A stretch of DNA of 64,000 bases from Aphanomyces cochlioides. Taxonomy: Eukaryota > Oomycota > Saprolegniomycetes > Saprolegniales > Verrucalvaceae. The stretch is from the NCBI GenBank assembly GCA_019828595.1, contig JAHQRK010000003.1, forward strand, positions 1,612,001-1,676,000, given 5' to 3'. Positions 1 to 9,990 of the stretch are shown here, piece after piece. Both the position numbers and the translations under genes were made by a program. Within the stretch, counting starts at the first letter, position 1, and each line of letters opens with the position of its first letter. Below the pieces are notes generated by a model, which made no database searches, was not told the origin of the DNA, and saw only the letters and a list, made by a program, of their open reading frames with translations.

Positions 1-1219
1 TTAACTTTCTGCTGCCCGACGTTTTCGATGACTTGGCGTTGTTCCAAAGTTGGTTCAACTCAACCAGTTCAGCAAATTCCAACACTACCACCGATATTAT
101 ATCTAAGAAAGAAGTCTTGACAAACCAAAAACAAAATCAAGTTGTGTCAAAACTCCACGAGATTTTGCGTCCATTTGTTCTCAGACGTTTGAAGACCGAG
201 GTTGTCATGGATGTTCCGTCCAAGACAGAAATTGTAGTATACTGCCCAATGTCAGATTTGCAAGCCTCTTACTACAAATTAATCGCTGAGAAGAAGTTGG
301 CTAAAGCCTTGCAAGAAAAATATGGCAAAACTAGTACAACTTACTCTTGTCGCATCATCACTAACATTTGTACGTAGCGAGTATGCCTGCAACTCTGCGA
401 AACATGGCAATGCAGCTTCGAAAATGTTGCAATCATCCATACATGTTTGACGAAGACACTGATGCTTCGGGTAATGTGGTGACTGGTGAGCACTTGGTGC
501 AAGCTGCCGGAAAGTTGCAAGTTATGGATTCGATGTTGAAACAACTGCTCAAGAAGGGGCACAAAGTGCTCATTTTCAGTCAAATGACACGTGTCCTTGA
601 TATTTTAGAGGATTTTATGCTTTTGCGTCGTTATCAATATTGCCGTCTGGACGGATCAACTCACTTTAATGAACGTCAGCGATCAATGGACGCTTTCAAC
701 GACCCTAATGGAGGATTGCAAATTTTCCTTCTGTCAACGCGTGCTGGTGGCTTGGGTATCAACCTGACAGGTGCCGACACTGTGATCTTGTATGACAGTG
801 ACTGGAACCCCCACCAAGACAATCAAGCCCAAGATCGTTGCCATCGAATTGGTCAAACCAAGGATGTTGTTGTGTACCGCTTGATCACTGAAAACTCATT
901 CGAAAACCGTATGCTTCAGCGAGCAAACGCCAAGCGAACACTCGAACGAGTCGTTCTCTCACGAGGCGAATTTTCGTCAGCCTCCGGAGGCTCCCGTCAA
1001 GCCAATTTGACCATGGAAGAACTCGAATCTCTCCTCCAAGATGACATTCAGATTCGTCAAGAAGCGACTGGAGGCATTTCCGAAGACGAATTGGCGCTCA
1101 TTTGTGACCGAGAACAAGTCACTGACGCATTCGTCAAAAAAACATCGGATGTACCGAAAGAAAGCAAAGGATATTACGTCGTAGATTCATCAGCCTCCAA
1201 AATGGAGAGCTTCACTTAA
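1..1219 (+). CDS. Lsh/HELLS/DDM1-type SNF2 chromatin remodeller, 3' part
   Basis: The 5' end lies outside the window; the frame is open from base 3. The visible part is the second half of a SNF2 ATPase: the LLPDVFDDL segment followed by a short insert and FVLRRLK, then LRKCCNHPYMF, GHKVLIFSQMT, STRAGGLGINLTGADTV and the motif VI box DRCHRIGQTK. The LLPDVFDDL segment and the end soon after the helicase-C lobe match the Lsh/HELLS/DDM1 group, which slides nucleosomes to allow DNA methylation and heterochromatin silencing. One intron at 334-377 (44 nt, GT-AG) joins the frames cleanly; without it a stop follows. The stop codon at 1217-1219 lies inside the last codons of the convergent malate synthase gene. 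Subfamily is from remembered family motifs; SNF2 membership is certain. Confidence 0.9.
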
Positions 1220-3278
1220 TCAATGTCTGCAAAAATGTCGTCAAAAATGTTGGAAAGTCTGAAGCGGTAAGCACTTGAAGCACAACTGCACTCGTAGCTA
1301 CGACGTGGCTAGCAGGGAGTTCCTCCTCAATTTCTGTCATCAAGTCGAGTACCATCCTACGAACACCGTCATACATTTTATGTTATTGTGGATAGCAAAC
1401 CTAATGGTAGCCACTTGGTTTGTGCCATGGACAGGCTGTTGATACTTGATCCATTGCCATAACTACCGAGCAGCCCATAAAGATTTCTACAGCTGACAAA
1501 CGAACGAACCTGGGACCGGGAGATCTCTGCTGTCGCCGAGTCTTCGACGCAGTGATCGACCACCACCACGCCTTTGCCTTCAATCCAACTCGCCACGTAA
1601 TGCATCACAACGCGCAGGTTAAACCGAATCGAGTGCAGAGTCACATCTCCAGGGGGTAGATCTAACAAAGCACGGGTCTCGAAGCTTTCCAGTCTAGCAC
1701 GCTTCATAGCTTGCGCTTGTCGGACACTTTCGAATATCTGGCAACGAATTGAAAATCGCCCTGTTTCCATTTACTACCTCTTGGACAACGGATACCAAAG
1801 CAGCATCGTAGACCAACGCTCCGTCAGCACCTGCTTGAGCCTCGTAAAGTTTTCCCTATATGCAATGTGGTCATGTCGCTGGATTTCCCTCAAGATACGT
1901 TTTTAGCCTTGTCCACGAATGCGGCACGCTCTATCGGCGACACATGACTGAAGTCGAATGGGATCATGCCAGTTGTGGCGGGAGCTCCACGCTTGTGGCA
2001 TATTTCAATAAGGAGATGCATGTAATTTCTAAAAGGGTGTAAGTCAACATGCCAGCTGAAGACAGTACGTACGCTAAGAAAGGAGATTTCATCGAGACAC
2101 AATTTTGGCGATCAGGAAGCGTGCACTCTCGAAAGGATCGAAACTTGCTCAGGATAGACGCCGTGTAGTCCCACATGCCACAGTTGAGGCCTGCAACAAT
2201 TCATGAATGACCTCTGATCGACGACAAACAAAGCACCATACCGGAGGAATAATGACGCAATTCATATAAAATAGCATCCATCTCGAAGGCAGCAAAGATG
2301 CTTTCAATGAGAACGGTCGCTTTGATAGTTCCCTACCGTGATACAGTTAGGGAAAGTTAATGCAAATGCAACATACGCGTGGAATACCAAGTTCTACCTC
2401 AGTGTAGTTGAAAACACGAGCCCAGAGAGCAGCTTCTGACGCTGACTCGAGCTAAGCAACCCCAGTCTTAACGCCAGAACGACGGAACCAATACCTTAGG
2501 TAGATAAAAGAATGGGCCACGACTAGATTTCCACAAATGCACACCACTACAGCATGCAGTTGGAACCAACGTGACCAAAATACTGGTTACCTGTGAAACA
2601 TGTGCAAGCCGAAGTCAAACAAGGCTCCAGGGGCAACACTTCCTTGAACGACGACGTGCTACAGACGACATTAACACATGGCGTAATCTTGAGCTAAACC
2701 TCTTCGTTCATATTCCAAGCGCGAGGACGAACGAGAAGCAAGGCTGTGCTATGGGATGCCATTCCAGCCAAGCAGCCCCTCGCTGCATGCATTAAATTTT
2801 TGTGACCCACAATTGTATTGTGCCAAGTCGGGCAGTGGCCGTCGTCGAAGTCGACTTGCACTCCCTGTGCTCCAGAATTGAGAGCTCGCACAAAATCTTC
2901 GTGTCGTGCAGGAGAAATGTCACCAATGTCAACACGACGATCCTGCAAGATGGTCGGCAGAGGGTCGATCGTCCAGTCATTTTCAGGGGCGCTTTTGAAC
3001 TTGCAAGTAGCATACGCTTCATCAAGGGTAGGGCACGAATCAACTTGGATCTGACGTTGACGGCGTGCCAAATGCAATTCTTCAACGTCTTTTTGAAAAT
3101 GCACAATCAACCTCCCGAGAAATTGCTGGGCGTGGGGAGTCAAGACTTCAGCGAAATCCTGTTCAAAGGCAGCAGATCTCGCAGTCAGCGCTGGCAACAC
3201 ATGCATCGATGGCTCATTTTGGTTTCCATTCAAGTGCGCTCTCAGCGTGGACAATCGATCCTTCGCACGTGAACCCAT
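1212..3278 (-). CDS. malate synthase (glyoxylate cycle), about 11 exons
   Basis: Condenses glyoxylate with acetyl-CoA to malate. The N-terminal exon (2700-3278) carries [38 protein letters not shown] and [14 protein letters not shown]. Downstream exons, joined by ten short introns, give [110 protein letters not shown], and the signature [19 protein letters not shown] with the catalytic Asp. At first sight the 3' half looks frameshifted, but introns such as the 40-nt one after VVQE restore every frame, so I read the gene as intact. Start chosen at the ATG at 3278 ([10 protein letters not shown]). The protein ends in LIK, with no SKL-type peroxisomal signal. Convergent with the upstream remodeller and overlapping it by 8 nt. 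Confidence 0.9.
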
Positions 3279-3391
3279 TTTGAAAAAAGAAAAATGATGC
3301 AATTGAAAATTGAGAAAAAATAGAAATAAAAAACCTCGAAATAAAACATTTTTTTCACAATTTTGTCGATTTTTCAATTTTCGCGGCAATT

Positions 3392-4831
3392 ATGAGCCGA
3401 CATGACGATGATCCGGCGGTATCTGTCGATGGTGAGCGACATCTCCGTCGTCTTGTTGAATACAGACTTGACAGGCGTTCCTGTACGCAAGATCAATGGG
3501 CCTTTGAGTGACCTTTGGAAGAAAATGAGCAAATCTGTTCATCAGTATGTAAGATAACATTCTGGACGATGAGCTTGATGCGCACCAGGCATCCTAACAA
3601 TCAACGTATGGAGCCATCAGAAGAACGCGTCGAGTTTGAATGCGGACCATGGATTGAAATGTGTCGTTTCATGGACTGGGGTGTCACGGAGGGCCAAGTC
3701 AATGGTAAGTAGATTGCAATGAGGAAGAGCATTTCATCTCAAGGCTTTTTGTCAGGTGGCCTAGATCTCAGTAAACTGCCCATCAACACGGAACAGATTG
3801 CGACGGGCTTTCACACGTCTGGCACTGTCAAAGAGGTGAGCGTTCCAGCTGAAATGCACGAGGTTTATGGTTGATTCAAGGATTTTCTAGTCTTGATTAA
3901 GTCGAGCAAGTACGTGGACGACGAGATCGTCGCAACGTTTCATGATCCATTGGGATGCATTGATGGCTATTTCCACCGTGATGTCGTCGAAACCATCGGA
4001 GCTGCTCTCGTTGTCGGGACTGGGCTCATCTTGAGAAATGTAATTGCTTTAAGATGTTATCATACTGATTTCCTTCAGGTGACTGTCTTCGTACCCGTGG
4101 AGCGGCGGCAACAATATCTTAATATCTGTCGTGGCAATGTCGTTGGTATATTCCCAAAGACCTCAACGCTGACACAACATTCAGAAGAAGTCACAGCCTT
4201 CAACAGCGAACAGCCCACTTGGGTGGACTCCTTGTCAATCTTAGAGGACCCTGAAGGCCCGACGACAACCACCGCGGATCTCCTTGCAATGACGCAGCGT
4301 CAAGTCATCATCCAGAGCCACGCCCAACGAGCACCTCCGAAGCGGAAATGGGCTTGGAAATCGTTTGCTCCGAAGAAAAAGAAAACTCAGCAGCAGGAAG
4401 CCGAGCCATCCCCAACCACATCAGAGAGTCCAAGTCCTGCGAAGCTGCCGACGCCTCCTTCAGCAAAACCATCAGCTATCCAGAGTCGTAGTCCTGCTAA
4501 AACCCCAATAGCAATCACGAAGAAGTCAGTGGTCATCAATGACACTCTCCCAAGTTCGTCAAGTCGCGCCAAACCACCCACCGTCCCTTCGCCAAGAGCC
4601 GTCATTCCTAGCGCAACTCCATCTACTCCAACGCCAGCTCCAGCTCAATCAAGTAGACCAACGACGGCTCCATCAAATCCCATTGGCTCAAGTCTAGCCA
4701 AGCCCAAAGCAGTGTTGGCCAAGCCAAACGTCTCAAACGCGACATCAGCGGCTCAGATCATCAAGCCATCGATGGCGCCAGACGAGGTGACCAAAGCAAT
4801 CGATGACGTGCTTAATGAAGATGATTGGTAA
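3392..4831 (+). CDS. HROB/C17orf53-like OB-fold recombination factor
   Basis: Five introns (34 to 51 nt) join short exons. The central part reads LIKSSKYVDDEIVATFHDPL, IDGYFHRDVVE, then VTVFVPVERRQQYLNICRGN and VVGIFP, which follows the pattern of the DUF4539 OB-fold in human HROB, the factor that loads the MCM8-MCM9 helicase in homologous recombination. Upstream, ECGPWIEM matches the segment preceding that fold in the family. The first intron (3432-3465) is only 34 nt. A 39-nt intron inside the OB-fold is a multiple of three and so hides in the open frame. The C-terminal 170 residues are Ser/Pro/Lys-rich and disordered, ending in an acidic DDVLNEDDW tail that could be a binding motif. Start at the first ATG; additional upstream exons cannot be excluded. 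Function is inferred from domain pattern alone. Confidence 0.65.
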
Positions 4832-4997
4832 TTTTAGAATAAATAAGTCTAGCGATCATGGAGTTCTTGGAATTCTACGTGCACAACAATGTGAGCAAAC
4901 GTGCGGGAAACTACGCTAGCAACGTACGTTCAGGCGTCAGACTTCGAATCAATACGAGCAGCTTGCCCGTCGCCAACATTTCCATCACCTAGCCATG

Positions 4998-6004
4998 TCA
5001 TTGCTTCAGCACATGAGTTGCAAGAGGGATACGCACAATGATGACGACATTTGTGATGCCGAGGATCGTGCGGTACATTTGCTTGTCGCCAAATCCATCC
5101 CAGCCCCAGACAATGAGGAGTAAAATGTCAAACGCGCAAAATGTGATAAACTATTGGCAAGCAACGTCATGCAAGTTGATGCAACGTGACGTACCATGAA
5201 GTATTGTCGGATGGAAAAGCTAAAGCTTGAAGAATAACCAAAGATGGAGAAGACCATTCGGATCGGATCAATGTATGACATGAAGACCAAAAACATGACG
5301 AGCTTGAGCATCATGTCGATGAAGACAGCAATGCCAAGGTAGTTGGCAATCGTGACGACCAAGTCGAGCTTGTATTCGGTGTCTTCTTGTCGACCTGGCT
5401 CTTCAATCACGGCGATCGGAGATTGGTCTTGTTGAAACTCATTGTTGCCACCTACTGACGACGACGTAGAGCGCGGCGTCATGGCAAACATGTGATCGAC
5501 GATTTCATCAGGGAGCACTTCGTTTTCGATCTTCTCCTTCTCCGACGGTCGAGCTTTTGATTTGAGAGGAGCTAGGCGTGGTCTGGTGTCCACACTTGGT
5601 CGTCGTAGATGGTACGCTGACGTTGACGCGCGGCTGCGTGTTTGGGGAAGGTGGAACTGTGGTAATTGTGGCTCCGATCGCCGAGGCATCATGAGTATTC
5701 GAGGCGGCGTCGGAGATGGTTGATACGAATGCATGGGAAGAGAATTGCGTGCGGCTATTCGGCCCGGTCGCGGTGTGGTTGCAATTGGCGTCAAAGGCGT
5801 TCGAGGCATGACCATGAGGGGACCTGTTGGTGGCGTGGCGGGGCATTCGCTCCGTCCCGCTGGTTTCGGTGTGTCATCCATCGACGCACGTGTGTCTGAC
5901 GCCATGTCGTCGACGGCATCGTCGTCTTCAGTCACAGACGGCAACTGCGGCGTGCCTGGTTCATCGCTGGGAGAGTTGTGGTTGGAAGGATATCCACCTT
6001 CCAT
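4998..6004 (-). CDS. proline/serine-rich protein with C-terminal membrane domain
   Basis: No family recognised. Residues 1-200 are Pro/Ser/Thr/Arg-rich and look disordered, with repeated TPP and RTPLTP-like phosphosite motifs. The last 120 residues hold several hydrophobic segments: LVVTIANYLGIAVFIDMMLK, LVMFLVFMSYIDPI, then after a 44-nt intron (5151-5194) FITFCAFDILLLIVWGWDGF and ILGITNVVIIVRIPL. Without the intron the frame runs into unlikely sequence, and with it the protein ends LATHVLKQ at the stop at 4998-5000. The organisation suggests an integral membrane protein with a long cytosolic regulatory tail. Convergent with the HROB-like gene (166 bp apart). Its upstream region carries three evenly spaced CCAAT boxes. 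Confidence 0.7.
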
Positions 6005-6147
6005 GTCGAATGTGCTTGTGCCACCAAGACAGATTGCGTCAAGGAAGAACGGCGAGTCTCTCTAGGGACGACGAGATGCGGCAAGACCTCGGTGATGTAC
6101 AGTGCGCAAATCCATCACCAGTTTAAGAAACATGGGTACCCTCTATC

Positions 6148-6221
6148 AGCCAATCAAAACGCATGATGACAAAATGTTAGCCAATCAAAATCGATCCAAA
6201 TAATATGTTAGCCAATCAAAA
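6148..6221 (-). promoter_or_regulatory. three CCAAT boxes in 31-bp register
   Basis: The 12-mer AGCCAATCAAAA occurs at 6148, 6179 and 6210, exactly 31 bp apart, about 145 to 220 bp upstream of the membrane-protein start at 6004. The same TAGCCAATCAA core sits upstream of starts at three other loci in this window, suggesting an NF-Y-type promoter element. The orientation relative to the gene is inferred; CCAAT boxes work in both directions. Confidence 0.55.
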
Positions 6222-6603
6222 TTATACCTCTTATATTTAATACTTTTCACAATGAAATAAAATGTCCCATATAAACAGGGCATAGGTATATAAAGTCTGG
6301 AAGGTTTTAGGGATTGCATACCCAACGTGGGAGAACGACTGCCCATCGTCGCATCTGTTGCATGAACGAGCGGTCGAGACGCAGCCGTGAGTAGCACTTG
6401 GCCATGATGCGATTCTACAATTGCAATGTGAAACAGGGGATTTGGTCCAGCGGGACACCTTGGATTCTTCAAGCTTTACAAAGTGGGCTGATTGTTGATG
6501 TGAAACGGCTAAAACCGTCACCGTGAAACTGTCACGTCCACGAGAAAGGCTTCCCCTTCGAAGGCAGCTCAAGCTTTAAGAGAACGACGGTCGTGCGATT
6601 AAA
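6222..6603. other. spacer without supported gene
   Basis: AT-rich at its left edge (TATA-like runs at 6225-6245), then unique sequence up to the 3' end of the ferric reductase. Short open frames on both strands lack any recognisable motif. Nothing further is seen. Confidence 0.5.
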
Positions 6604-8928
6604 TTACAGCTCAAATTCTTCCTCGTGGACGTCAAAGTGGTGTGAACCCAGAGCGACGACGGCGTGGTTGGTTGCAACCTTGAGAGTTTCAGGACCCGAG
6701 ACGATCAACCCCACGGACGACTGAGTCGCTGAAGATGCCGACGACGACTGGTGGAGAGATAGCACGTCTTGAAGAACAACTTGCATGTCTGGACGACCTC
6801 CAAAGACCACTTGGCAGCGGTTTGCAAGATCTCGCCACGAATGAACATCTTCCAAAGCAGTAGCATACGTCGTGGCTTCGGGCGCATCAGCTTGCTTGGG
6901 CTCGCCACGCGATCGAGTCACGTACTCGTACCAAATGAAGGCGTAGGCCACGGCAATAGTCGCACAGAAAAGAAGCATCTCGACGGAACGTTGTAGCGGC
7001 CACAGCTCTGGATGGTTGTCGCCTTGGACGATACCATTGCCCCAGCGAACTCCAGCAACGACAAGGATGCCGACGGCATACAAGACAATGAAGAGCGTGA
7101 ACCGAAGCGTCGCAGAAGATCGAAGCGGCTCTGTGAATGCACGGGCCTTGGGTGGCTTGTCAGCAGTCTTCTTCTTGTCGGGCTCGCCAGTGAAGGCTTG
7201 ATCCAGCACAGCTTCACTGGGCTCTTGTTGCGTGTAGAACAGTCGCGCTTGGAAAAACTCTCGGGACGGATCCAATTCCTGGAGCTTGAGTAGCACTGGG
7301 GCTAAGACGGACAGAAGCGACAAGTCATGAAACACAAACGCGAAAACGATGCGAGGTTGAGTCCATGAGCCAGCCCGGTCCACAGCCGCCGCCACGTCCT
7401 CCAGGACGGCGAGTAGCGGCGTCACGCCAATGCCACCGCCGACAAGGCACACAGTCGAGTATTCATTGTAGAGTTGGAGGGAAGCACCGTAGAACCCATC
7501 CATGTAGACGACTGGAGGCTGCTGCGAGGCATCGCAGTCGCGGGCGTAGGCGACCAACTGGTTGGACCAATCTCCCAGTGGTTTCACCAAGAGCGTGAAC
7601 TCTGCCGCGCTCGTCTTGGGCGACGACGCGATTGTGAGAGCGTGCCACTGAAGCTTGGACACTTGCGGCGCATTGACGTAGACAAAATTGCCGACCTTGT
7701 AGTCGTATTTCTCGGTGGACGCGCGGCGCAAGACGAGTTTAACAAGTTCGCCCTTGGCTTCATCCCCCACGACCGTGAGGCTGTCAACATGGACGGGGGC
7801 GATGCCATTCCAGGTCGAGGCGGCACGACTGACGAAGAAGAGAAGACCCGCTGGGAGGATCCACCAGAGGATAAGACCCCAGTGGAGGATCGCAAAGAAG
7901 AAGGCAATGAGGAAGAGCACCCAGTGCGTGATGTAGAACCATTCGTACATCTTGCGGCGCACCACAGGCAGCGATGTCGGGATCATGAGCACCATGGCGA
8001 GCGTCGAGATGAAGCCAAACGTGTTGAACCATGGATAGTACCCCGCGGGGTCTTGGGTGATATCGCAGCTCGTGCACGGGAGCTGGTACGCTTGCCATTT
8101 GCCGTCGCGGACCCACTTGACCCAGTAGCCGACCATGTGAATGACCGCCGTGATGACCGTCGCGTAGCCGAGCCAGCGATGGAGCTTGGACCCGTTCGTG
8201 TAGGAAATGTTGAAGAATTCCATCCACACCGAGTTGCGCGTCACGGGGAGGAGGAGCAACGACATGTTGTACAGACAGACGTAGGCGAAGCTGATGCCGA
8301 TGATGTTCCAGTACTTGGTGGTCGTCAAGATCTTGGACGCTTTCGCGCTCTTGATGCGGCGGTCCCATTCGTACCAGAAGCAGAGCGCATTGCCGCCAAG
8401 GACGATGACGACGCCAAAGAGCCATTCGCCGACGGTGAAGCGGGAGACGCCAAAGAATGGCAGCCATAGTTTGCGTCGAAGCCACGCCGACGATGTCCAC
8501 ACAAATGTCGCCGTCAAGCGGCGCGCGGGGGCGACAAGGTGGAGCAATTCAATCATCAAGACGCCGAGGAAGAACGGGAGGATGCAAAAGAAGAAGAGGA
8601 ACGTCGGGCGGACCATTTCAGTGTGGCCCGTGTGGGAAATATTGCGCTGCACGCCCGTGTCCATGATGCTTCCGGCGTGGCCGCTGTGGACGCCACCGCT
8701 GTCGCCGTGAGGGTAGCCCTTCCACCACTTGGTAAACGTGTTGATCAAGTCACGCTCGTAGAGTGGAGCCCACGTGGCGATATTGCCAAAGACAAAGACG
8801 GCAATCGCAACCACGACGCCAAAGCGGAGCGTCGTGGCGAAACCGGTCGACGTCGTCGTCGGTGGAGTCGACGCAGAGGCCGCGTCTGGCTTGGGAGACT
8901 TGAGAGCGACGTAGCTGCCTTCGCCCAT
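6604..8928 (-). CDS. ferric-chelate reductase / NADPH oxidase family flavocytochrome b
   Basis: Single exon of about 775 codons; the first in-frame ATG is at 8928 (MGEGSYVALK), and upstream in-frame codons are non-ATG. The membrane half has several helices and two haem-binding pairs with the family spacing of 13 residues: H-RWLGYATVITAVI-H and H-WVLFLIAFFFAIL-H. The cytosolic half has the FAD motif HALTIASSP and the NAD(P)H motif GGGIGVTPLLAVLEDV, and ends SGPETLKV then FDVHEEEFEL as in the family. Two further hydrophobic helices (TLFIVLYAVGILVVAGV and LLFCATIAVAYAFIWYEYV) are inserted in the middle of the NAD-binding lobe, as in plant FRO reductases, so ferric-chelate reduction is more likely than superoxide production. 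Transfers electrons from cytosolic NADPH across the membrane. Confidence 0.9.
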   Translation of the reverse strand: MGEGSYVALKSPKPDAASASTPPTTTSTGFATTLRFGVVVAIAVFVFGNIATWAPLYERDLINTFTKWWKGYPHGDSGGVHSGHAGSIMDTGVQRNISHTGHTEMVRPTFLFFFCILPFFLGVLMIELLHLVAPARRLTATFVWTSSAWLRRKLWLPFFGVSRFTVGEWLFGVVIVLGGNALCFWYEWDRRIKSAKASKILTTTKYWNIIGISFAYVCLYNMSLLLLPVTRNSVWMEFFNISYTNGSKLHRWLGYATVITAVIHMVGYWVKWVRDGKWQAYQLPCTSCDITQDPAGYYPWFNTFGFISTLAMVLMIPTSLPVVRRKMYEWFYITHWVLFLIAFFFAILHWGLILWWILPAGLLFFVSRAASTWNGIAPVHVDSLTVVGDEAKGELVKLVLRRASTEKYDYKVGNFVYVNAPQVSKLQWHALTIASSPKTSAAEFTLLVKPLGDWSNQLVAYARDCDASQQPPVVYMDGFYGASLQLYNEYSTVCLVGGGIGVTPLLAVLEDVAAAVDRAGSWTQPRIVFAFVFHDLSLLSVLAPVLLKLQELDPSREFFQARLFYTQQEPSEAVLDQAFTGEPDKKKTADKPPKARAFTEPLRSSATLRFTLFIVLYAVGILVVAGVRWGNGIVQGDNHPELWPLQRSVEMLLFCATIAVAYAFIWYEYVTRSRGEPKQADAPEATTYATALEDVHSWRDLANRCQVVFGGRPDMQVVLQDVLSLHQSSSASSATQSSVGLIVSGPETLKVATNHAVVALGSHHFDVHEEEFEL

Positions 8929-9058
8929 GGAGTTGCAAGTTGGAAAAACGCAAAGTGTGGACTCTGGACATGGTGCATCAATCAACCCGGCGTCAAGTGG
9001 GACTTGCGTGTGTCAACAATTGACACTTGACTGCAATTGTTGACAGCGACGTCAAGGA

Positions 9059-9964
9059 TCACCCATACGCGAGCCCATGTGGGAAGAGAGTCTCGCAACC
9101 AGACAAGATGGGAACATCATCGCTTCCCGCGGCCCTCTTCGCAGTCCTCGCCATATCCTTGGACGTACAGCCATCGAGGAGTGCATTCGAAGGATCATGT
9201 GGCGCTTTTTCCTGTCGAGGACGTGATTTTCGTTCGATTCCAGAGGTCGGGATTGATGCAGCCGCCGTCGACGTATAGTCCCGAGGGCCTATCCCCTTGG
9301 GTTCAAATTTTGAACCCAAGGGGATGCAAGTTCCACGCGTGGAGTTCGGAGGTTCAGCTCCCGTCATGTCCAATTCACATCGTGACGTGGACGTAACGTG
9401 CAACTTCGAGGACAGTTTGGACGACTGCGCGCGGACGACGCAGAGGAGGAAGAGCTCGATTGAGCGTCTTGGATCAAGAGGCATTGAAGGAGAGCGCTCC
9501 TGTGCGCTGCGAGACTCCACGGAGAGACGTGTCCCAGAAAGAACGGCGGCGACTTGGGTACACTCGGAACACGTGGACTGGCTTTGGGTGGTCCAAGCGA
9601 GAGCCCATCGCGGTTCAACTTTGTCACACTCGACAGAGTGGCACGACAGCGCAACGCATGGAAGGTCCTTCACAGAACTTGACGCTTTGAAGGCAAGAGC
9701 AATTGTTGACTCGATCTCGAGCGCGAGACGGCTTGACGGGAAATTTAGAAATGAGTGGACAGGAACGATCTTTCTCCTCCCCTCGATAGATTTTCGATCG
9801 AAATGATCGCGGCGGCGCTTCTCTTCCACCGCTGTCGGAGGCGAATCCACGGGTACTGCGAAAGTTCTCCTCATGACAGCGCCAAGGGGAAGATAGCTAC
9901 CGACGACACTTGCTACTTCTCGCGCGCGATTCCATCTCGACCAAGGAATTGGACGCGCCTTCAT
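9059..9964 (-). CDS. hypothetical protein, strand uncertain
   Basis: An uninterrupted 301-codon frame from an ATG at 9964 to 9059, beginning 27 bp beyond the ankyrin gene stop on the same strand. It is Ser/Arg-rich with scattered cysteines and matches no family known to me. The opposite strand offers a competing model: an ATG at 9108 followed by a signal-like hydrophobic stretch (LPAALFAVLAISLDV), a possible intron at about 9274-9320, and an open frame to 9806. The minus-strand reading needs no splicing, so I prefer it, but weakly. The palindrome at 9291-9325 lies within either model. Confidence 0.35.
   Translation of the reverse strand: MKARPIPWSRWNRAREVASVVGSYLPLGAVMRRTFAVPVDSPPTAVEEKRRRDHFDRKSIEGRRKIVPVHSFLNFPSSRLALEIESTIALAFKASSSVKDLPCVALSCHSVECDKVEPRWALAWTTQSQSTCSECTQVAAVLSGTRLSVESRSAQERSPSMPLDPRRSIELFLLCVVRAQSSKLSSKLHVTSTSRCELDMTGAEPPNSTRGTCIPLGSKFEPKGIGPRDYTSTAAASIPTSGIERKSRPRQEKAPHDPSNALLDGCTSKDMARTAKRAAGSDDVPILSGCETLFPHGLAYG
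9291..9325. repeat. near-perfect 35-nt palindrome (17-bp arms)
   Basis: The arm ATCCCCTTGGGTTCAAA (9291-9307) is followed by one unpaired base and its exact reverse complement (9309-9325). All 17 pairs match. It could fold as a hairpin in either transcript. Confidence 0.9.
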
Positions 9965-9990
9965 GTTATTTTGATGGGAAGCTATCGGCG

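Noticed and set aside
1378..2176. Apparent frameshifts and stops in the malate synthase 3' half, suggesting a pseudogene.
   Set aside because: Every break is removed by a GT-AG intron of 40-55 nt, and the joined sequence follows the family to its end.
7474..8469. 331-codon open frame on the plus strand.
   Set aside because: It is antisense to the ferric reductase and very Arg/Asp/Glu-rich, a usual shadow of GC-rich coding DNA; the sense strand has clear haem and flavin motifs.
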